The notes beneath the pieces are model-generated. The model had not been told where the DNA came from, ran no database searches, and saw only the letters and a program-made list of their open reading frames with translations. Shown one piece after another: positions 46,167 to 58,145 of a DNA stretch of 64,000 bases; the first letter of the stretch is position 1, and each line of letters starts with the position of its first letter. Made by a program: the position numbers and the translations under genes. Source of the stretch: Pegoplata infirma (Eukaryota; Arthropoda; Insecta; Diptera; Anthomyiidae); contig OY992540.1 of assembly GCA_963921195.1 (NCBI GenBank), positions 177,353,896 to 177,417,895 of the forward strand, in the 5' to 3' direction.

Positions 46167-46549
46167 AGAAAGGACCAACAATTAAAGTTAAATTGGTACC
46201 AAAAAGATACATCCAAACATCCTAGAAGAGTCATTATTAACACAGCCACAAACTTTAATAGAAGAGTATTGGGAATTAGTGACACGGATTTTCATAAGGA
46301 AAATTTAAAAACCATTACAAATATATTAATGAAAAACGAATTTTCACGAAAAACCGTCAATGATTTGATCAAACACGTTAAATCTATTAAAAACCAAGTC
46401 GCCAAAGAACAAGAACCCGAAAAAATATACAAATCCACAAACTACATACACGGATTCACTGTGGGCCAGCATCCCTGAATTTTGGCCATAAATAGACTGC
46501 TTAACCTATATATCAAAAAAGTATTGCATATGGGTGTTAAAGATTCGTG

Positions 46550-47215
46550 ACACGATTCTGGAAAAAAAATTTCAAAATTCAAAATGGAGGATCCAAAATG
46601 GCGGACATAATTTTTTAATTCTTTGTTTATTGTATTTACTATAATCATTGTCGATGTATTTGGGGTCGTTAATAACGAATATGAGCTCAGACTTTTAATA
46701 TTCAAAATGGCGGATCCAATATGGCGACAAATTTAAATTTAAGATTTTTTTATGTTGTCTCTTTTGGCTAAAAACTTAGATTTTAATGGTTTTTCGGATG
46801 CTAAAACTGATTTTGGAATTAAAGATTTGAAATTCAAAATGGCGGATCCAATATGGCGAATATGCTTTTGTAATTCTTAGCTAATTGTATTTAAATTAGT
46901 CATTTTTGATGTATTTAGGGTCGGTAATTACGAATATGAGCTCCGATTTTTTAAATTCAAAATGGCGGATCCAGTATGGCGTCAAATATAATATTACGTT
47001 TTTTCTATGTTGTCTAATTTTGATGGTTTTTGGAATGCAAAATATGATTTTAGAATCAAATATTCAAAATAGCGGATCCAATATGGCGGACAAGATATTT
47101 AAATTATTGATTAATGTTTCAAAATATTACTAGGAAATGAATGCGCAACACGAATACGAACACAGATTTTTTGAAATAAAAATGGCGGATCCAAAGTTTG
47201 GGACATAGCTATTTA
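46550..47215 (+). repeat. Six ~120-bp tandem units with AAAATGGCGGATCC
   Basis: AAAATGG.GGATCCAA.ATGGCG near 46580, 46706, 46838, 46960, 47070 and 47180. The paired ATGGC motif is the same as in 29800-30540, opposite orientation. Between the motifs the DNA is AT-rich with ACGAATATGAGCTC. Confidence 0.82.
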
Positions 47216-47484
47216 ATAAAATGTACAATGTTTGCATTTCTAAGTTTTTATAAATCCCTCTTATTGCTTTTATCAGAAGATTTTAATAAAATATTTCTCT
47301 TTTAAATGCGTCAAAAAGTTCATATATTCAGTGGCTCTTTTAAGAGAGAACTTTTTTATTTCCAATTAGCATTTGCCATCCTAAATGTACAAATAATGCT
47401 TACATTACAATATCGTAAAAAATATTAAAAATGCTATTGCCAAAATATGCCCGCTTAAATGCGTTACCAGCTTTAATGTTTAGC

Positions 47485-47585
47485 ACTAAAGATTGACGCT
47501 GGTCACGTGAATTACGCATTATCGAAAGTGAGCTTAATTAAAATTTTTTGTTAGTGAGTGATAAGTGAGTGAGACAATTTTTTTC
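47485..47585. repeat. Left half of CACGTGA/GTGAG hAT relative
   Basis: GACGCTGGTCACGTGA and GTGAGTGATAAGTGAGTGAG match the start of 6778-7219. The probable right half is 51836-52000; the 4.2 kb between is later insertions. Confidence 0.55.
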
Positions 47586-47599
47586 GTAACCCGGTATGG

Positions 47600-48720
47600 A
47601 CGAAAAATGAGGTAATATGTAGACATATGAACATGTATGATCATGTATGTATGTTCGCATATATTTGCATATTACACTTTTATATTATTTTGGATTCCTA
47701 ATGGTACATAAAAAAAAAGATTTACTATCTAATTTAAAATCATTATTATTTAATAAAATTCATAATTAAACAAAAAGATAAAATTTACGCGTTTTAAAAA
47801 CTTGTTTTACAGAAATATTGTATTGTTATTGAAGGATTACTTTGCGTTCTATACAAATTCGTCGTACCATACACATCCTGTCAATGGGAAACCTGAGATT
47901 CACCTTGTTTTAGGTCTATAATATTGATATAGTGGGTTGACTTCTTGACTTATTGTTAGTTGATGTCACTTCCAAAACAATTATTGTAATTGATCTGTAA
48001 ATAAGATAAATAATTATTACAAGATAAATCTTAAGTAATTATGCATATATTTTACCTTTTATTTTCCGAAAATTCTGTACAAAAAGACGATTTTGTTTTT
48101 CTTTAATATTTTTCAAATTTGTGAATAATTTTTTTTTGAAGTCTTCAAAATTTTGAAAACAAATAAAATTGTTTGACAACTGTTTCGAAGAGAAAAAAAA
48201 TAGAAAGAAAGAAATAGCAAACATTTAAATACAAAAATAATTATCAATTATGTTACTAAAAAGGAATCCAAAAAAATAATTCGAGGTTTTTAACGATAAA
48301 AATTTCAGATTATTAGAATAAAACACACCCATCGAAAATAACTCTTGACATTTTTTTTTAAATATTCGTTTTGGCAGAGTGCAAAAACATACCGATATTT
48401 TCCGAAAATAACGGGATTTTATTGATCCGAAGCAAAAAATGGTTTTAAAAAATGCATTATGTGAGTTCGATGTGGTGATTTTATGGTTCATCTGTTCGTA
48501 CTTTTATGTTTTTGATTATCAAACTAAACAACAGGAACCGCTTTGTTAAACTTGTTTGGAAAGTTATCAAAATTCCTTTCCACATTTGCAAAAGTACCAA
48601 TCCAATAAAAATAAATCTACATAAAACTCCATTTTTACACCTGTTTTTCCCCCTAAACCAAAATTAAATCTGATCTTAAAATTTTAAAAAGCTCCATACA
48701 TGACTGCAAACATAAACATT
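47600..48720. other. AT-rich DNA, no recognised gene
   Basis: Minus ORFs 48039-48491 are low-complexity and domainless. CATATG-rich stretches begin at 47630. Confidence 0.4.
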
Positions 48721-51700
48721 TGTAGGAATGTATGATTCCACATATGCTTCCATATGTACCGAACATGTTCATATATGTTTCATATGTGATTCATACATGT
48801 TCACATATGAATTCATATATGTCCATTAGACTGGCCATAGCGTTATATAGAAAAATTAAAAAATGCTAAATCCATAAGTGTTCGCACTGAAAAATGTGAG
48901 GTTGGGGATAAAAATAATTATGCATATTTAAAAAATTTTTTTTTTTTGTTCCGAGTACCTCCGGGTTGAGCCTAAAGTTTGAAAAACGGATTACAAGGGA
49001 AAAATATGACTTTTTTTTCATTTTCTCAATTTTTTTGATATTTGAAGTACAGTTTGAATTCAAATGGTCACTGAATTTTGATTAAGAGTTAATTGTCTAT
49101 CAAATAAGGTGTTAAAAATTAAAATCGGTTGAAAATTAGCCGAGTTATGACAACTTCCCCCGGCAACTAACGTGTGGCAAACCACCTGATCAAGGAATTC
49201 GAGCCCCATTTTTGAAATTTATTGAAATTATCTACTGTAATAAATTTTTTTTATTCCTCAAGTTCCAATGTACTAAGAAGATACATATTTTTCATATTGC
49301 GTTTTGCTAACTTGTTTTAAATAAATGCTAAAGTGGTCTGAATTTTTTAACACTATTTTCAAATCTCAAATTTTACATTTTTATTTTTTTTGTTAAAGAA
49401 ATTTTAAAAAATCGGCTATTGGAGTTTAGGGATTTGTTAAGCACATATAAAGGAATAAAAACCCCAAAAATTGTAGGGTTTGCTGTTTTCATTTGGCTAT
49501 TACAGTGATGTAATTTCGGCGGATTTCGGGAAAGTAGTGATTTTTGGCACTTTTTTAGCTTTTATTTATTTTTTTTTGGTTTTTTTTACAAACTTCATAT
49601 GTTTTGGACCGAATTATATCAACAAGAGATAGAATAATTCAATTCGCAAATTAAGGGCAAAAATGGGAAATTAAAAATTGCCCCAACTAAAGGTCAAAGG
49701 TCAAATTTTAGAAGATTTTGAATTTTTAAACATTAACAGATTTTCTGAGTGGAAATATATGAAACTACTTGATGTCATTTTAAAAGGTCTTAACATATGT
49801 CTTTTTATTTAAATTCAGAATATTAACCCTTTAGTGATGGTGGGGCCTATTCGACCATTTGAACAAAATACACTTACATTATCTCCATTAAATTAAAAAA
49901 ATTATAGGCCCCAACAGCACTTAAGGGTTAAATTTTTAAATTTTAATTATTTTAGACCAATTAAGATAACATCGAGTAGATTCAGCAAAATCCGCCCAGC
50001 AAATCTGTTAATGTTTAAAAATTAAAAATTTTCTAAAATTTGACCTTTGACCCTTAACAGGGGCAATTTTTTATATGTCAATTTCGCCCTAATTTTGCAA
50101 ATTGAAGTATTCTATCTCGTGTTGATATAATTCAGTCCAAAACATATCAAGTTTGTAAAAAAAACCAAAAAAAAAATAAATAAAAGTTAAAAAAGGGCCA
50201 AAAATCACTACTTTCCCGAAATCCGCCGAAATTACATCACTGTAATAGCCAAATGAAAACAGCAAACCCTACAATTTTTGGGGTTTTTATTCCTTTATAT
50301 GTGCTTAACAAATCCCTAAACTCCAATAGCCGATTTTTTTAAAATTTCTTTAACAAAAAAAATAAAAATGTAAAATTGGAGATTTGAAAATAGTGTTGAA
50401 AAATTCAGACCACTTTAGCATTTATTTAAAACAAGTTAGCAAAACGCAATATGAAAAATATGTATCTTCTTAGTACATTGGAACTTGAGGAATAAAAAAA
50501 AATTAATTACAGTAGATAATTTCAATAAATTTCAAAAATGGGGCTCGAATTCCTTGATCAGGTGGTTTGCCACACGTTAGTTGCCGGGGGAAGTTGTCAT
50601 AACTCGGCTAATTTTCAACCGATTTTAATTTTTAACACCTTATTTGATAGACAATTAACTCTTAATCAAAATTCAGTGACCATTTGAATTCAAAATGTAC
50701 TTAAAATATCAAAAAAATTGAGAAAATGAAAAAAAGTCATATTTTTCCCTTGTAATCCGATTTTCAAACTTTAGGCTCAACCCGGAGGTACTCGGAACAA
50801 AAAAAAAAAAATTTTTAAATATACATAATTATTTTTATCCCCAACCTCACATTTTTCAGTGCGAAAAATTTTACTTTTCAAAAAAATTTCTACTATGGCC
50901 ACTCTAATGTCCATATGTGTTCATACGTGACGATTTTTACCTGGGTAGTCAAAATTCTCAGATTCTTTCTTTCAATAACTTTTGTCTATAAAAAACCCCT
51001 TAGAATTAAGAAACTTTTTTAAATCAAAGAAGTTAAAATGTTTTCCTGAAGGTAAAACCTTAAGATTCGGTAAAGTTTTTATTACTGACAAAAACATCAG
51101 ATTCATATAAAAACTTTTTTCAATAATTCAGACTATTTTTCAATGGGAAAAACTATTAGATCTTATATAATAATCATTACGAGTCCTTAAGACTCATTGA
51201 ATAATCATAACGAGTCCTAAAGACTCATTACATATTATTATTATTTACTGTTGCAAAAATTAATGAAATCATTAAATTATTAAAAAAAAAAAATTGTGAA
51301 TGATTAAAATTCTGGGGGGGGCCAAAATTATTCTGGGGGGGCTAAGCCCCCCCAGACAGGGCTATCTACGCCTATGCTAATGACTATCATCCATACATAA
51401 ATATACGAAATATGAATCTGTTTAACCCAATTTAGCATACATACATAGTTCCAAAAAACAGCAATGTGTGTAGATTTATCTGACTGACCAGGGGCTTCGC
51501 ATAGACTATTTTAGGGCCTTGACGTTACCAGAAATATGGGAAATTTTTATAGTTATTAATAACACATTTGAGAAGGTTATTCACATGCCTTCATATTGGC
51601 TCAAAACACTACCATATATTCGACCCGTGGACGAATGTATGATTCCATATATGCTATCACATGTCCATATGTGCTCATACGTGGTTCATACATGTTCATA

Positions 51701-51745
51701 CATGCATCCATACATGTTCATATGTGTACATATGTGACGATTTTT
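48720..51745. repeat. CATATGTTCATACATG repeats ending in GATTTTTACCTGGG
   Basis: Two copies (48720-48826 continuing at 50907-50945, and 51625-51745) of CATATG/CATACATG strings, each closing with GTGACGATTTTTACCTGGG. That end is CCCAGGTAAAAATCG on the other strand, so it may belong to the CCCAG-ended family. A GC-rich palindromic scrap GGGGGGGCTAAGCCCCCCC lies at 51334-51352. Confidence 0.6.
48827..50906. mobile_element. 2.1-kb foldback hAT element, perfect 8-bp TSD
   Basis: ATGTCCAT at 48819-48826 and 50907-50914; ends TAGACTGGCCATAG and the complement of TAGAGTGGCCATAG. Two arms of about 1 kb pair to within about 40 bp of the centre near 49870 (AACCCTTTAGTG..GGGGCCTA). Near-identical arms, no transposase. 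Confidence 0.93.
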
Positions 51746-51835
51746 ACCTGGGAAGTGACATTTTTTTGCGTTAGTCAAAATTATTTAATTGTATTGATTC
51801 AGTTTTTACAATTTTTTTCGTGTTTTAAATGTTCA

Positions 51836-52000
51836 GCGTGAGTTACGAGTGAGCGTGAGTCACACGTGAGTGGTGTTTTGTTTACTCAAGTAAATAGTGA
51901 GTAAGTGTGAGAAAAAAAACGATTCAATAAATTATGTTTTTTTTTGCGTGAGCGTGAGTCAACGTGAGTCAAAATTCACTCACGTGCTCATCACCACTTA
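51836..52000. repeat. Right half of CACGTGA/GTGAG hAT relative
   Basis: GTGAGCGTGAGTCACACGTGAG and CACTCACGTGCTCATC match the end of 6778-7219. Terminal bases are diverged and no duplication is visible. Confidence 0.55.
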
Positions 52001-52049
52001 TCACGCCAATGTTGTCAAAGTGGGACATTTTTTATTAGAAATCAATAGA

Positions 52050-54625
52050 AACAAAAATATAAAAAAACAAGTAAAAAAGTTAAATTCGGCCTTGCCGAAT
52101 GTAGTGATACCCTCTACAATTTCAAAAAGATTATTGCAAAAAACTTTATTTAAAAGGAAATTACTTTTGAAAAAAAAAAATTTTGGAAAAAAAAATTTCC
52201 GCGAAAAAAAATTTTGGTAAAAAAAATCCGCAATTTTTTTCTTTTTTTGTCAAAAAATATGTTCGTACTTGTTTAAATACCATTTGGTGTTCAATTATGT
52301 TCACATATGAGTAAATCCATATCAACATAGCAAAAAAAATTGAATTTTTGACGTCAATCGACCCAAATTTTGTGAAATTCGGTATATATGTAGGGACTTA
52401 CTCGACTAATACTCAAACAAAGTTTAAGACTTTTAACTTCCGTAGTTTTGGAAATATGACGTTTCAAAAGTCAAGAAAATCTTTTAAAGGGTAAATTATA
52501 AATATTTATATCTTGAAAAGTATTTGAGCTATATCACTCCCAGATAGCTTTTTTTAAAGGCAAAACCATAACTTTTAATATATCATTTCGCGAAAATTTT
52601 TATTTTGTGATCTTTTTTGTATTTCTGCACAATTCGCGATTCGCGAAAATATATCAAAAAAAGCGACATTTTTAAAAATCTGAAAAAAATATATGTTAAT
52701 GGTTTGAGTCTTAGCTACAAGTTGTAAAAATTTCGCGTTGGTGAACGTATTAAGTCCAGAGATATTAATGAAAATGTGTTGCCAAGTAGGAAATTTTTTC
52801 CAAATCTCATGAATATTTAATTATTATTTTTGAATATTTTTGCCAATACATAAAATAAAACGGTGAAAAAAGTAAAGTTGATGGTAATGTACGAGTACTA
52901 CACATGAATAAAATGTAACATAACTTTTTATCAATTACACTACTTAACAAAAGTCAACTTTTTTTTGCAGAGACTTCTAGAACACATTTTTGAAAGTATT
53001 TGCCCTGCACGAATCTGTCATCATAAACATTTTATCAAACTGTCTTCTAGGCCTTTTTAACAGACTAAACCTTCAAACCCAAAAAAGAAAGGTAATAATA
53101 AATGTTTCACATTGACATACCTCATATTATTTGTTCGTTTACCTCATATTATTTGTTCGTTTAATATTTTTGTATGCTTCAGCTGCAAAAACTAAATGGG
53201 CAAATTTCGAAAACGCGATTATATAAAAATGACAATGGATTCGCGTTTAATGGATTCACGTTAAAGAGGGAAAAAGACTTAAGAAAATGTATTTTAAACA
53301 ATGAAAATTACAAAATAAAAATATTAGGGAAAAAAGTATATGCAAATAATATATGCAAATTTTTCTAAAATTTTTGATTTTTTGCAAAGATTTTCGGATA
53401 AACTCAATGAATTTGAAATAATGTGCATTTTGAATTTGTTTATATAAAAAATGCAATATAAAGTCATTCGTTGGTTTTTTATCCGCATGGACCGCAAAAA
53501 AGGTCTTATCTCGAAAAGGGGATTTTATAAATTTTTTATGATGACAGATTCGTGTTAAGGAGGTCAAAATACTTTAGCAAATGTATTCTAGGAGTCTGTG
53601 CAAAAAAAAAGTTGATTTTTGTAGAGTAGTGTAATTGATAAATATTCATGTTATATTGTATCTATGTGTAGTACCCGTCTGTACCATAAACTTTACTTTT
53701 TTCACCGTGTTATTATATGTATTTTCAAAAATATTCAAAAATAAAAATTAAATATTCATCAGATTTGATAAAAAATTCCTACTTGTCAACACATTTTTAT
53801 TCATATCTCTGGTCTTAATACGTTCACCAACCCAAAATTTTTACAGCTTGTAGCTAAGATAACAGCCGTTAACATATATTTTTTTCATATTTTTAAAAAT
53901 GTCGCTTTTTCAGATATATTTTCGCGAATCGCGAATTTTGGAGAAATAAAAAAAATTTCCAAAATAAAAATTTTTGCAAAATGTTATTTGAAAGGTCATG
54001 ATTTTACCTTCAAAACAAGTTATCAGGAAGTAATATAGCTGAAATACTTTTGAAGATATAAATGTTTATATTTAATCCTTTAAAAGATTTTCTTGACTTT
54101 TGACACGTCATATTTCTGGAACCACGAAAGTTAATGGTCTCAAATTTTGTCTGAGTATAAGTATTATAAGTCCCAACATATACACAAAGTTTCGTCAAAT
54201 TCGGAGACATTGAAGGAAATCAGGGGTTCATGTTGAAAAATTTTAACTCATATGCCAACCAGAAGCCGAATTAAAGCATTTTGTATTTTTAGGTTATGTT
54301 GAATGTACTGAAATTTTTGAGGTGTGTTTACATTTTCGTTCATAACTTTTGAACCGCTGAACCGATATCGCTCAAATGCAATACCAAACTTCTCGGGAGA
54401 ACTTCCAATAAATATGTTAAGTTTCAGTCATCTCTGTGCAATATTTTGTCCGCGACAGCATTTTCCACAGACAGACGGACAGACGGACATCGCTAGAATG
54501 TCTTAAAATCGATCGGGCATCATGAATATATATACTTTATGGGGTCCCAGATCGATATTTCGATGAGTTACAAACAGAATGACAAACTTATATATACCCT
54601 CTATCACTAAGTGGAGGGTATAAAA
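52050..54625 (-). repeat. ATACCC dispersed repeat enclosing a 2-kb palindrome
   Basis: ACAAGTAAAAAAGTTAAATTCGG..ATACCCTC at 52060-52130 and, at 54480-54625, the GACGGACATCG..GTGGAGGGTATA end. The arms 52320-53050 and 53530-54210 are inverted copies (TCTTTTAAAG..AAATATGACGT; AATCTGTCATCATAAA near the inner ends), centre about 53290. Minus ORF 53256-53567 is domainless. Confidence 0.75.
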
Positions 54626-55174
54626 ATGTTGAAGTTCCATTTTAGGGCATTTCTAAACGTCATATTTTGGTTTATTGCCTCTAGATCAAAAGTTTATGAA
54701 CGGTCGCACAGGGTCGCAAAAATGTGTATAGAATACATTGTCAGAGACAGATCGTAATTCGAGGTTTGTCAAAATCGTTTGGACTTTTTTGGACTTTGGT
54801 GTTGAAAAAAGACGGATTTCAACAAAAGTATGAATTTCCATAATTTATTTAAAAAAATAAGCTTATACCATACTTTTTGGCAGTTTATCTCATGTGTTGG
54901 ACAAACAGGTATGTCTTTAGGAGAACTTCGCCGAAAATTTGAAAAAATATTGTGTCGAAGTACAAAAAAAATTATTTGTTTCATAAATAAAAAATATAAA
55001 AAAATCTCAAACTTTGACTTTAACCTCATGCAAAAAAAAAAAACTTTGAGCTATAATAAAAAGATATTAAAGGTGGACAAAATTCAAGATGTCGACATTC
55101 CGAAAAAATATTTTTTAATATGTGTTCCCTTCCAGACCTTATTGGCCAAAAAATGGAAATCCTGGCCCACAGTA

Positions 55175-55690
55175 GGATTGTCTGAAAGATTCAGAGATTC
55201 AGACTTATATGACAGAGACAAGTATACACTGGCGTTTAAAACCAACAATTCGGTTGAAAAACTATTCAGCAAAACAAAAAGCAAAATTGAGAAGGAAGAC
55301 AAATCCAACCTTATATATAAAATTAGTTGTAACGGGGACGGATCCAATCCATGTAACAAGGAATAGGTTGGCACTACCAAAACCAAATTGCAAACTAGGC
55401 TCTCTTCACACAAATCCGACATAAAAGCTGTTAATAAACCGATAAACTGCACTTGCAGCCCATTGTGCAACCAGTGGTCATAAACCAAACTTTGATGACA
55501 CGATTATTTTACAAGAGAAAAATTACAATAAGAGATTTAATTTAGAGATGCTTCATATAATTAATCTCTCCCCAAATATTCGTCTCAATTACAGAATAGA
55601 TACTGAAAAATGCACTCAGCTCTACAAATACACAGTTGGTAAATACAAAAAAACTAAACAAAAACTAGTTGACAAAAATCTGCACACCAG
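55175..55690 (+). pseudogene. Penelope GIY-YIG endonuclease domain (one stop, one frameshift)
   Basis: Continues the Penelope frame after the 8.7-kb insertion: LSERFRDSDLYDRDKYTLAF, VEKLFSKTKSKIEKE, then LIYKISCNGDG..CNKE (the GIY-side strand) and, after a stop at the conserved Tyr, VGTTKTKLQTRLSSHKSDI (YIG side). A frameshift near 55455 precedes ALAAHCATSGHKPNFDD and RFNLEMLHIIN, with the conserved Glu. In active elements this domain nicks target DNA. The frame ends at TAA near 55692. The antisense ORF at 55084-55488 is its shadow. Confidence 0.87.
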
Positions 55691-55853
55691 CTAAGAGCTT
55701 TCAACTCACAGAAAAAAGAAAAACTTTTGGTTTTTTATAAAGTAATCATATATTTTTTAATAAATATACATATTTTCGTTAATTTTACTTTTGTTTTTAT
55801 AAATTTATTTATATACAATATATTTTTTGTTTAATTGTTCCATTGCCAGATCC

Positions 55854-55883
55854 CTGATGATGGTCAACGATGTTTGACCGAAA
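55854..55883 (+). ncRNA. Hammerhead-ribozyme-like core in Penelope 3' region
   Basis: CTGATGA (55854-55860), a stem GGTCAA/TTGACC (55862-55879) and GAAA (55880-55883) reproduce the core and stem II of a hammerhead ribozyme. Penelope-like elements are known to carry such motifs. One unpaired T precedes the stem, and I could not define stems I and III with a cleavage site, so catalytic activity is doubtful. Confidence 0.6.
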
Positions 55884-55949
55884 TATCGGAAATAAAACAA
55901 ACTTTTAGTTAAAAATTGAAAAATTAAAAACAGTGTTTTTATTTAACAA

Positions 55950-57710
55950 CTAGTCGAATAGCCTGTCCCTGCCAGGCGGAACACCAAATCACTTTTCTCA
56001 ATAGTTCAAATATTTTACCAAACTTTATAAAAAATTATGTTTGTGCTTCAAAAATTTAATATTGCTAGATTGAGTTACATCAATATATTTCCCAAACTGG
56101 AAAAACATTTAATGAGTATAAAAGGTTTTATTGATAAAAATTTAGAACTAAATTTAGCACGCCCATTTCGTCTCTCCGTCCATAAACCGGATATCAAAAA
56201 TCCATCGTGTGGATCTGTCCCATGGTCACTCCTATATACATGGCAATTTTTATATTTCTTTTTATCATGAAGGGTTTTAAAATTAGTTAAAATGTTAAAA
56301 AACACAAACATTTTTTCACTTAAATTTTTCCTTATAATTCTCCGTACACAGTTTAAATATTAAATCTGACTTCATAAGGATATGATCCATTGTCAATACT
56401 TTATGCTTTACAATTTTCTGCTTCCTTAGTCATTAGGGGTTTCAGAAATAGTTTAAATATTTAAAAACTAAATTTCGCCGTCTTCCGCCACTCCCCCTGA
56501 CTTAAAGGCCGAAAATCCGGATACGTTACAGATTATATATACAAACTGAACAAAATTCACAACGGATTTTTTGTATTTCCGCCCTTTCACTGGATATCCA
56601 GGTCAGGTGTTTTATTATATATATGCCAATTTTAAGCTTTTAAGTCCATCAATGAGATTCAAAAGGCGCTGAATACACAAAAAATAAGAGAAACACAAAA
56701 AAATAAGATATATATTCAGAAAATAGATGGAAATAAATTTATCACGCCCTTTGTCTTTCTTATTCTACACCCATACACTGGATATCAAAAATCCAGGCTC
56801 GTGTTGATCTTCCACATGAAACCTTTTATATACATGCCAATTCTGTGCATTTTCCGCTTCCTTTGGGGGCTTCAAAAGATGTTAAAATGTTAAAAATCTC
56901 AATTTTGTCACTCCCAATTTTCCTTTCAATTCTCCGCCCACAGTCCAAAAATTTAAAATTTGACTACTTCAGGATATGCTTCATCGATAGGACTATACGC
57001 TAGAAAATTTTCAGCTTCCTAAGTCATTAGAGGACTTTAAAATAAGCAAAAATGCCATTTTCATCTTCATAGATCATTGGGGGTCTTCAAATTAAATATT
57101 AAAAAACACAATTTTGCCACGCCCCATTTTTCTCTTAATTCTCCTTCCACAGTTTAAAAAATTAAATCCGATTACTTCAGGATATGCTTCATTGTTATAA
57201 CTAAATGCTATGCAATTTTCCGCTTCCTAAGTCATTTGGGGGCTTCAAAAGAAGTAAAAATTTTAAAAATCCCAATTTTGCCACGCCACTTCAAAAGAAG
57301 TACAAATGTTAAAAAAATCTAAATTTTGCCACTCCACTTTTCCCCTCAATTCTCCGCCCACATTGCGAAAATTTTAAATCCGACTACTTGGGGATATGCG
57401 GCATCGTTAGGACTATATTCTAGGAAATTTTCAGATTCCTAAGTCATTTGGGGGCTTTAAATTAAGCAAAAACGTCAAAAAATTGAATTTTGCCACGCCC
57501 ACTTTCCCGCTTGTTTCTCCGCCCACAGGCAAAAAATCGAAAATCCGGCTACGTTAGGATCTGCCCCAGGTGTTTTACTATAAGCATGTCAATTTTCAGC
57601 TTTGTAGCTCATCAGTGGGCTTCAAAAAGCTCTGGATAGACAAAAAAAGAGGAACACACAAATAGGGAAATTATATATATAGATAATTTTCTAAAATTCG
57701 TGACCTTTAG
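55950..57710. repeat. Dispersed repeat with imperfect tandem units (CCACGCC..TCTCCGCCCAC)
   Basis: Begins ACTAGTCGAATAGCCTGTCC (inverted copy at 3055-3195). It then carries about six diverged units of about 170-250 bp with TTTTGCCACGCC, AATTCTCCGCCCACA, ATCCGACTACTT and GGATATGC. No genes. Confidence 0.7.
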
Positions 57711-57785
57711 CCAAACTAAACCAACAACAAACTGCCCTGATATTCTCTCATGTAGCAAAACTCAAATTAAGCGAACAAGTTAACT

Positions 57786-57870
57786 GGTACTGTTGTGGTG
57801 CAGAGGATGTGTCGTGGCATGTGACACTGGAGGTCCGGGGTTCAAATCCCGGTATGGACAATTTTTTTTT
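57786..57870 (+). ncRNA. tRNA-like module (left arm of small foldback)
   Basis: A-box-like TGGTGCAGAGG (57797-57807) and B box GGTTCAAATCC (57840-57850), 43 bp apart, then a TTTTTTTTTT run. T stem CCGGG/CCCGG pairs. Acceptor strands do not pair. Confidence 0.68.
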
Positions 57871-58075
57871 TTTATTCTGGTATTTTTTTTTTATTCAATT
57901 ACGTATTATTTTTTATTTAATAATGTTTTTTTTTTTAAATAATTTAATATTTTTTAAAAAAAAAAAGTAAGTTTTCATATAAAATCGACTAAATTTGTTA
58001 ATTTTTTGGTATTTTTTTTTTTTAAGTTTAAATATTAAAAAAAAAAATAATTTAAAGCAAAAAAAAATATGTGAT

Positions 58076-58145
58076 GGCCATCGCCGGGATTCGAACCTGA
58101 GCTGCCGGCAATATAAGCGAAAAACACATCCGTCGAACCAGCAAA
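58076..58145 (-). ncRNA. tRNA-like module (right arm of small foldback)
   Basis: Minus strand: A-box-like TGGTTCGACGG (58139-58129), B box GGTTCGAATCC (58097-58087), then T-runs on that strand. It faces the module at 57786-57870 across about 200 bp of A/T homopolymers, and GGATGTGT occurs in both. Confidence 0.65.

Larger units (their letters stand above)
44093..46456 (+). pseudogene. Penelope-type reverse transcriptase (interrupted three times)
   Basis: Piece 1 begins VAMNIDEYKNKMKDI and, after a frameshift near 44260, gives PRIYGLPKIHK and LRPICSSINTPSYELCKFM. Piece 2 has VSFDVISLFPIIPV (motif A region) and FCIKDTRYFKYDTRIYQQ. Piece 3 has MPMGSPASPVIADIVMEE and KYVDDLFAIV with the catalytic DD, up to LPYLDSIVIRKD. 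Piece 4 has LNWYQKDTSKHPRRVI and FHKENLKTITNILMK to YIHG. Penelope RTs are related to telomerase. Interrupted at 44402-44682, 44971-45360 and 45634-46166. Few substitutions outside the insertions suggest a relatively young copy. Confidence 0.9.
46457..55174. mobile_element. 8.7-kb element in Penelope, GGATT duplication
   Basis: Ends CACTGTGGGCCAGCATCC and, inverted, TACTGTGGGCCAGGATTT, each followed by a GGCCA block. GGATT at 46452-46456 and 55175-55179. Removing it with one GGATT joins YIHG to LSERFRDSDL in frame. A 5-bp duplication with CACTGTG-like ends would be compatible with a Transib-type element, but I see no transposase. It contains tandem repeats and several nested elements. Confidence 0.82.
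44085..55960 (+). mobile_element. Penelope-like element, split by four insertions
   Basis: A Penelope-type reverse transcriptase followed by a GIY-YIG endonuclease, on the plus strand. The pieces are 44085-44401, 44685-44970, 45363-45633, 46177-46456 and 55175-55690, followed by a 3' region with a hammerhead-like motif (55854-55883). All junctions rejoin in the same frame once each insertion and one duplication are taken out. 5'-truncated; stops make it inactive. Confidence 0.87.

Noticed and set aside
55084..55488. 134-aa minus-strand ORF
   Set aside because: Antisense shadow of the Penelope endonuclease region, which has recognisable motifs on the plus strand.
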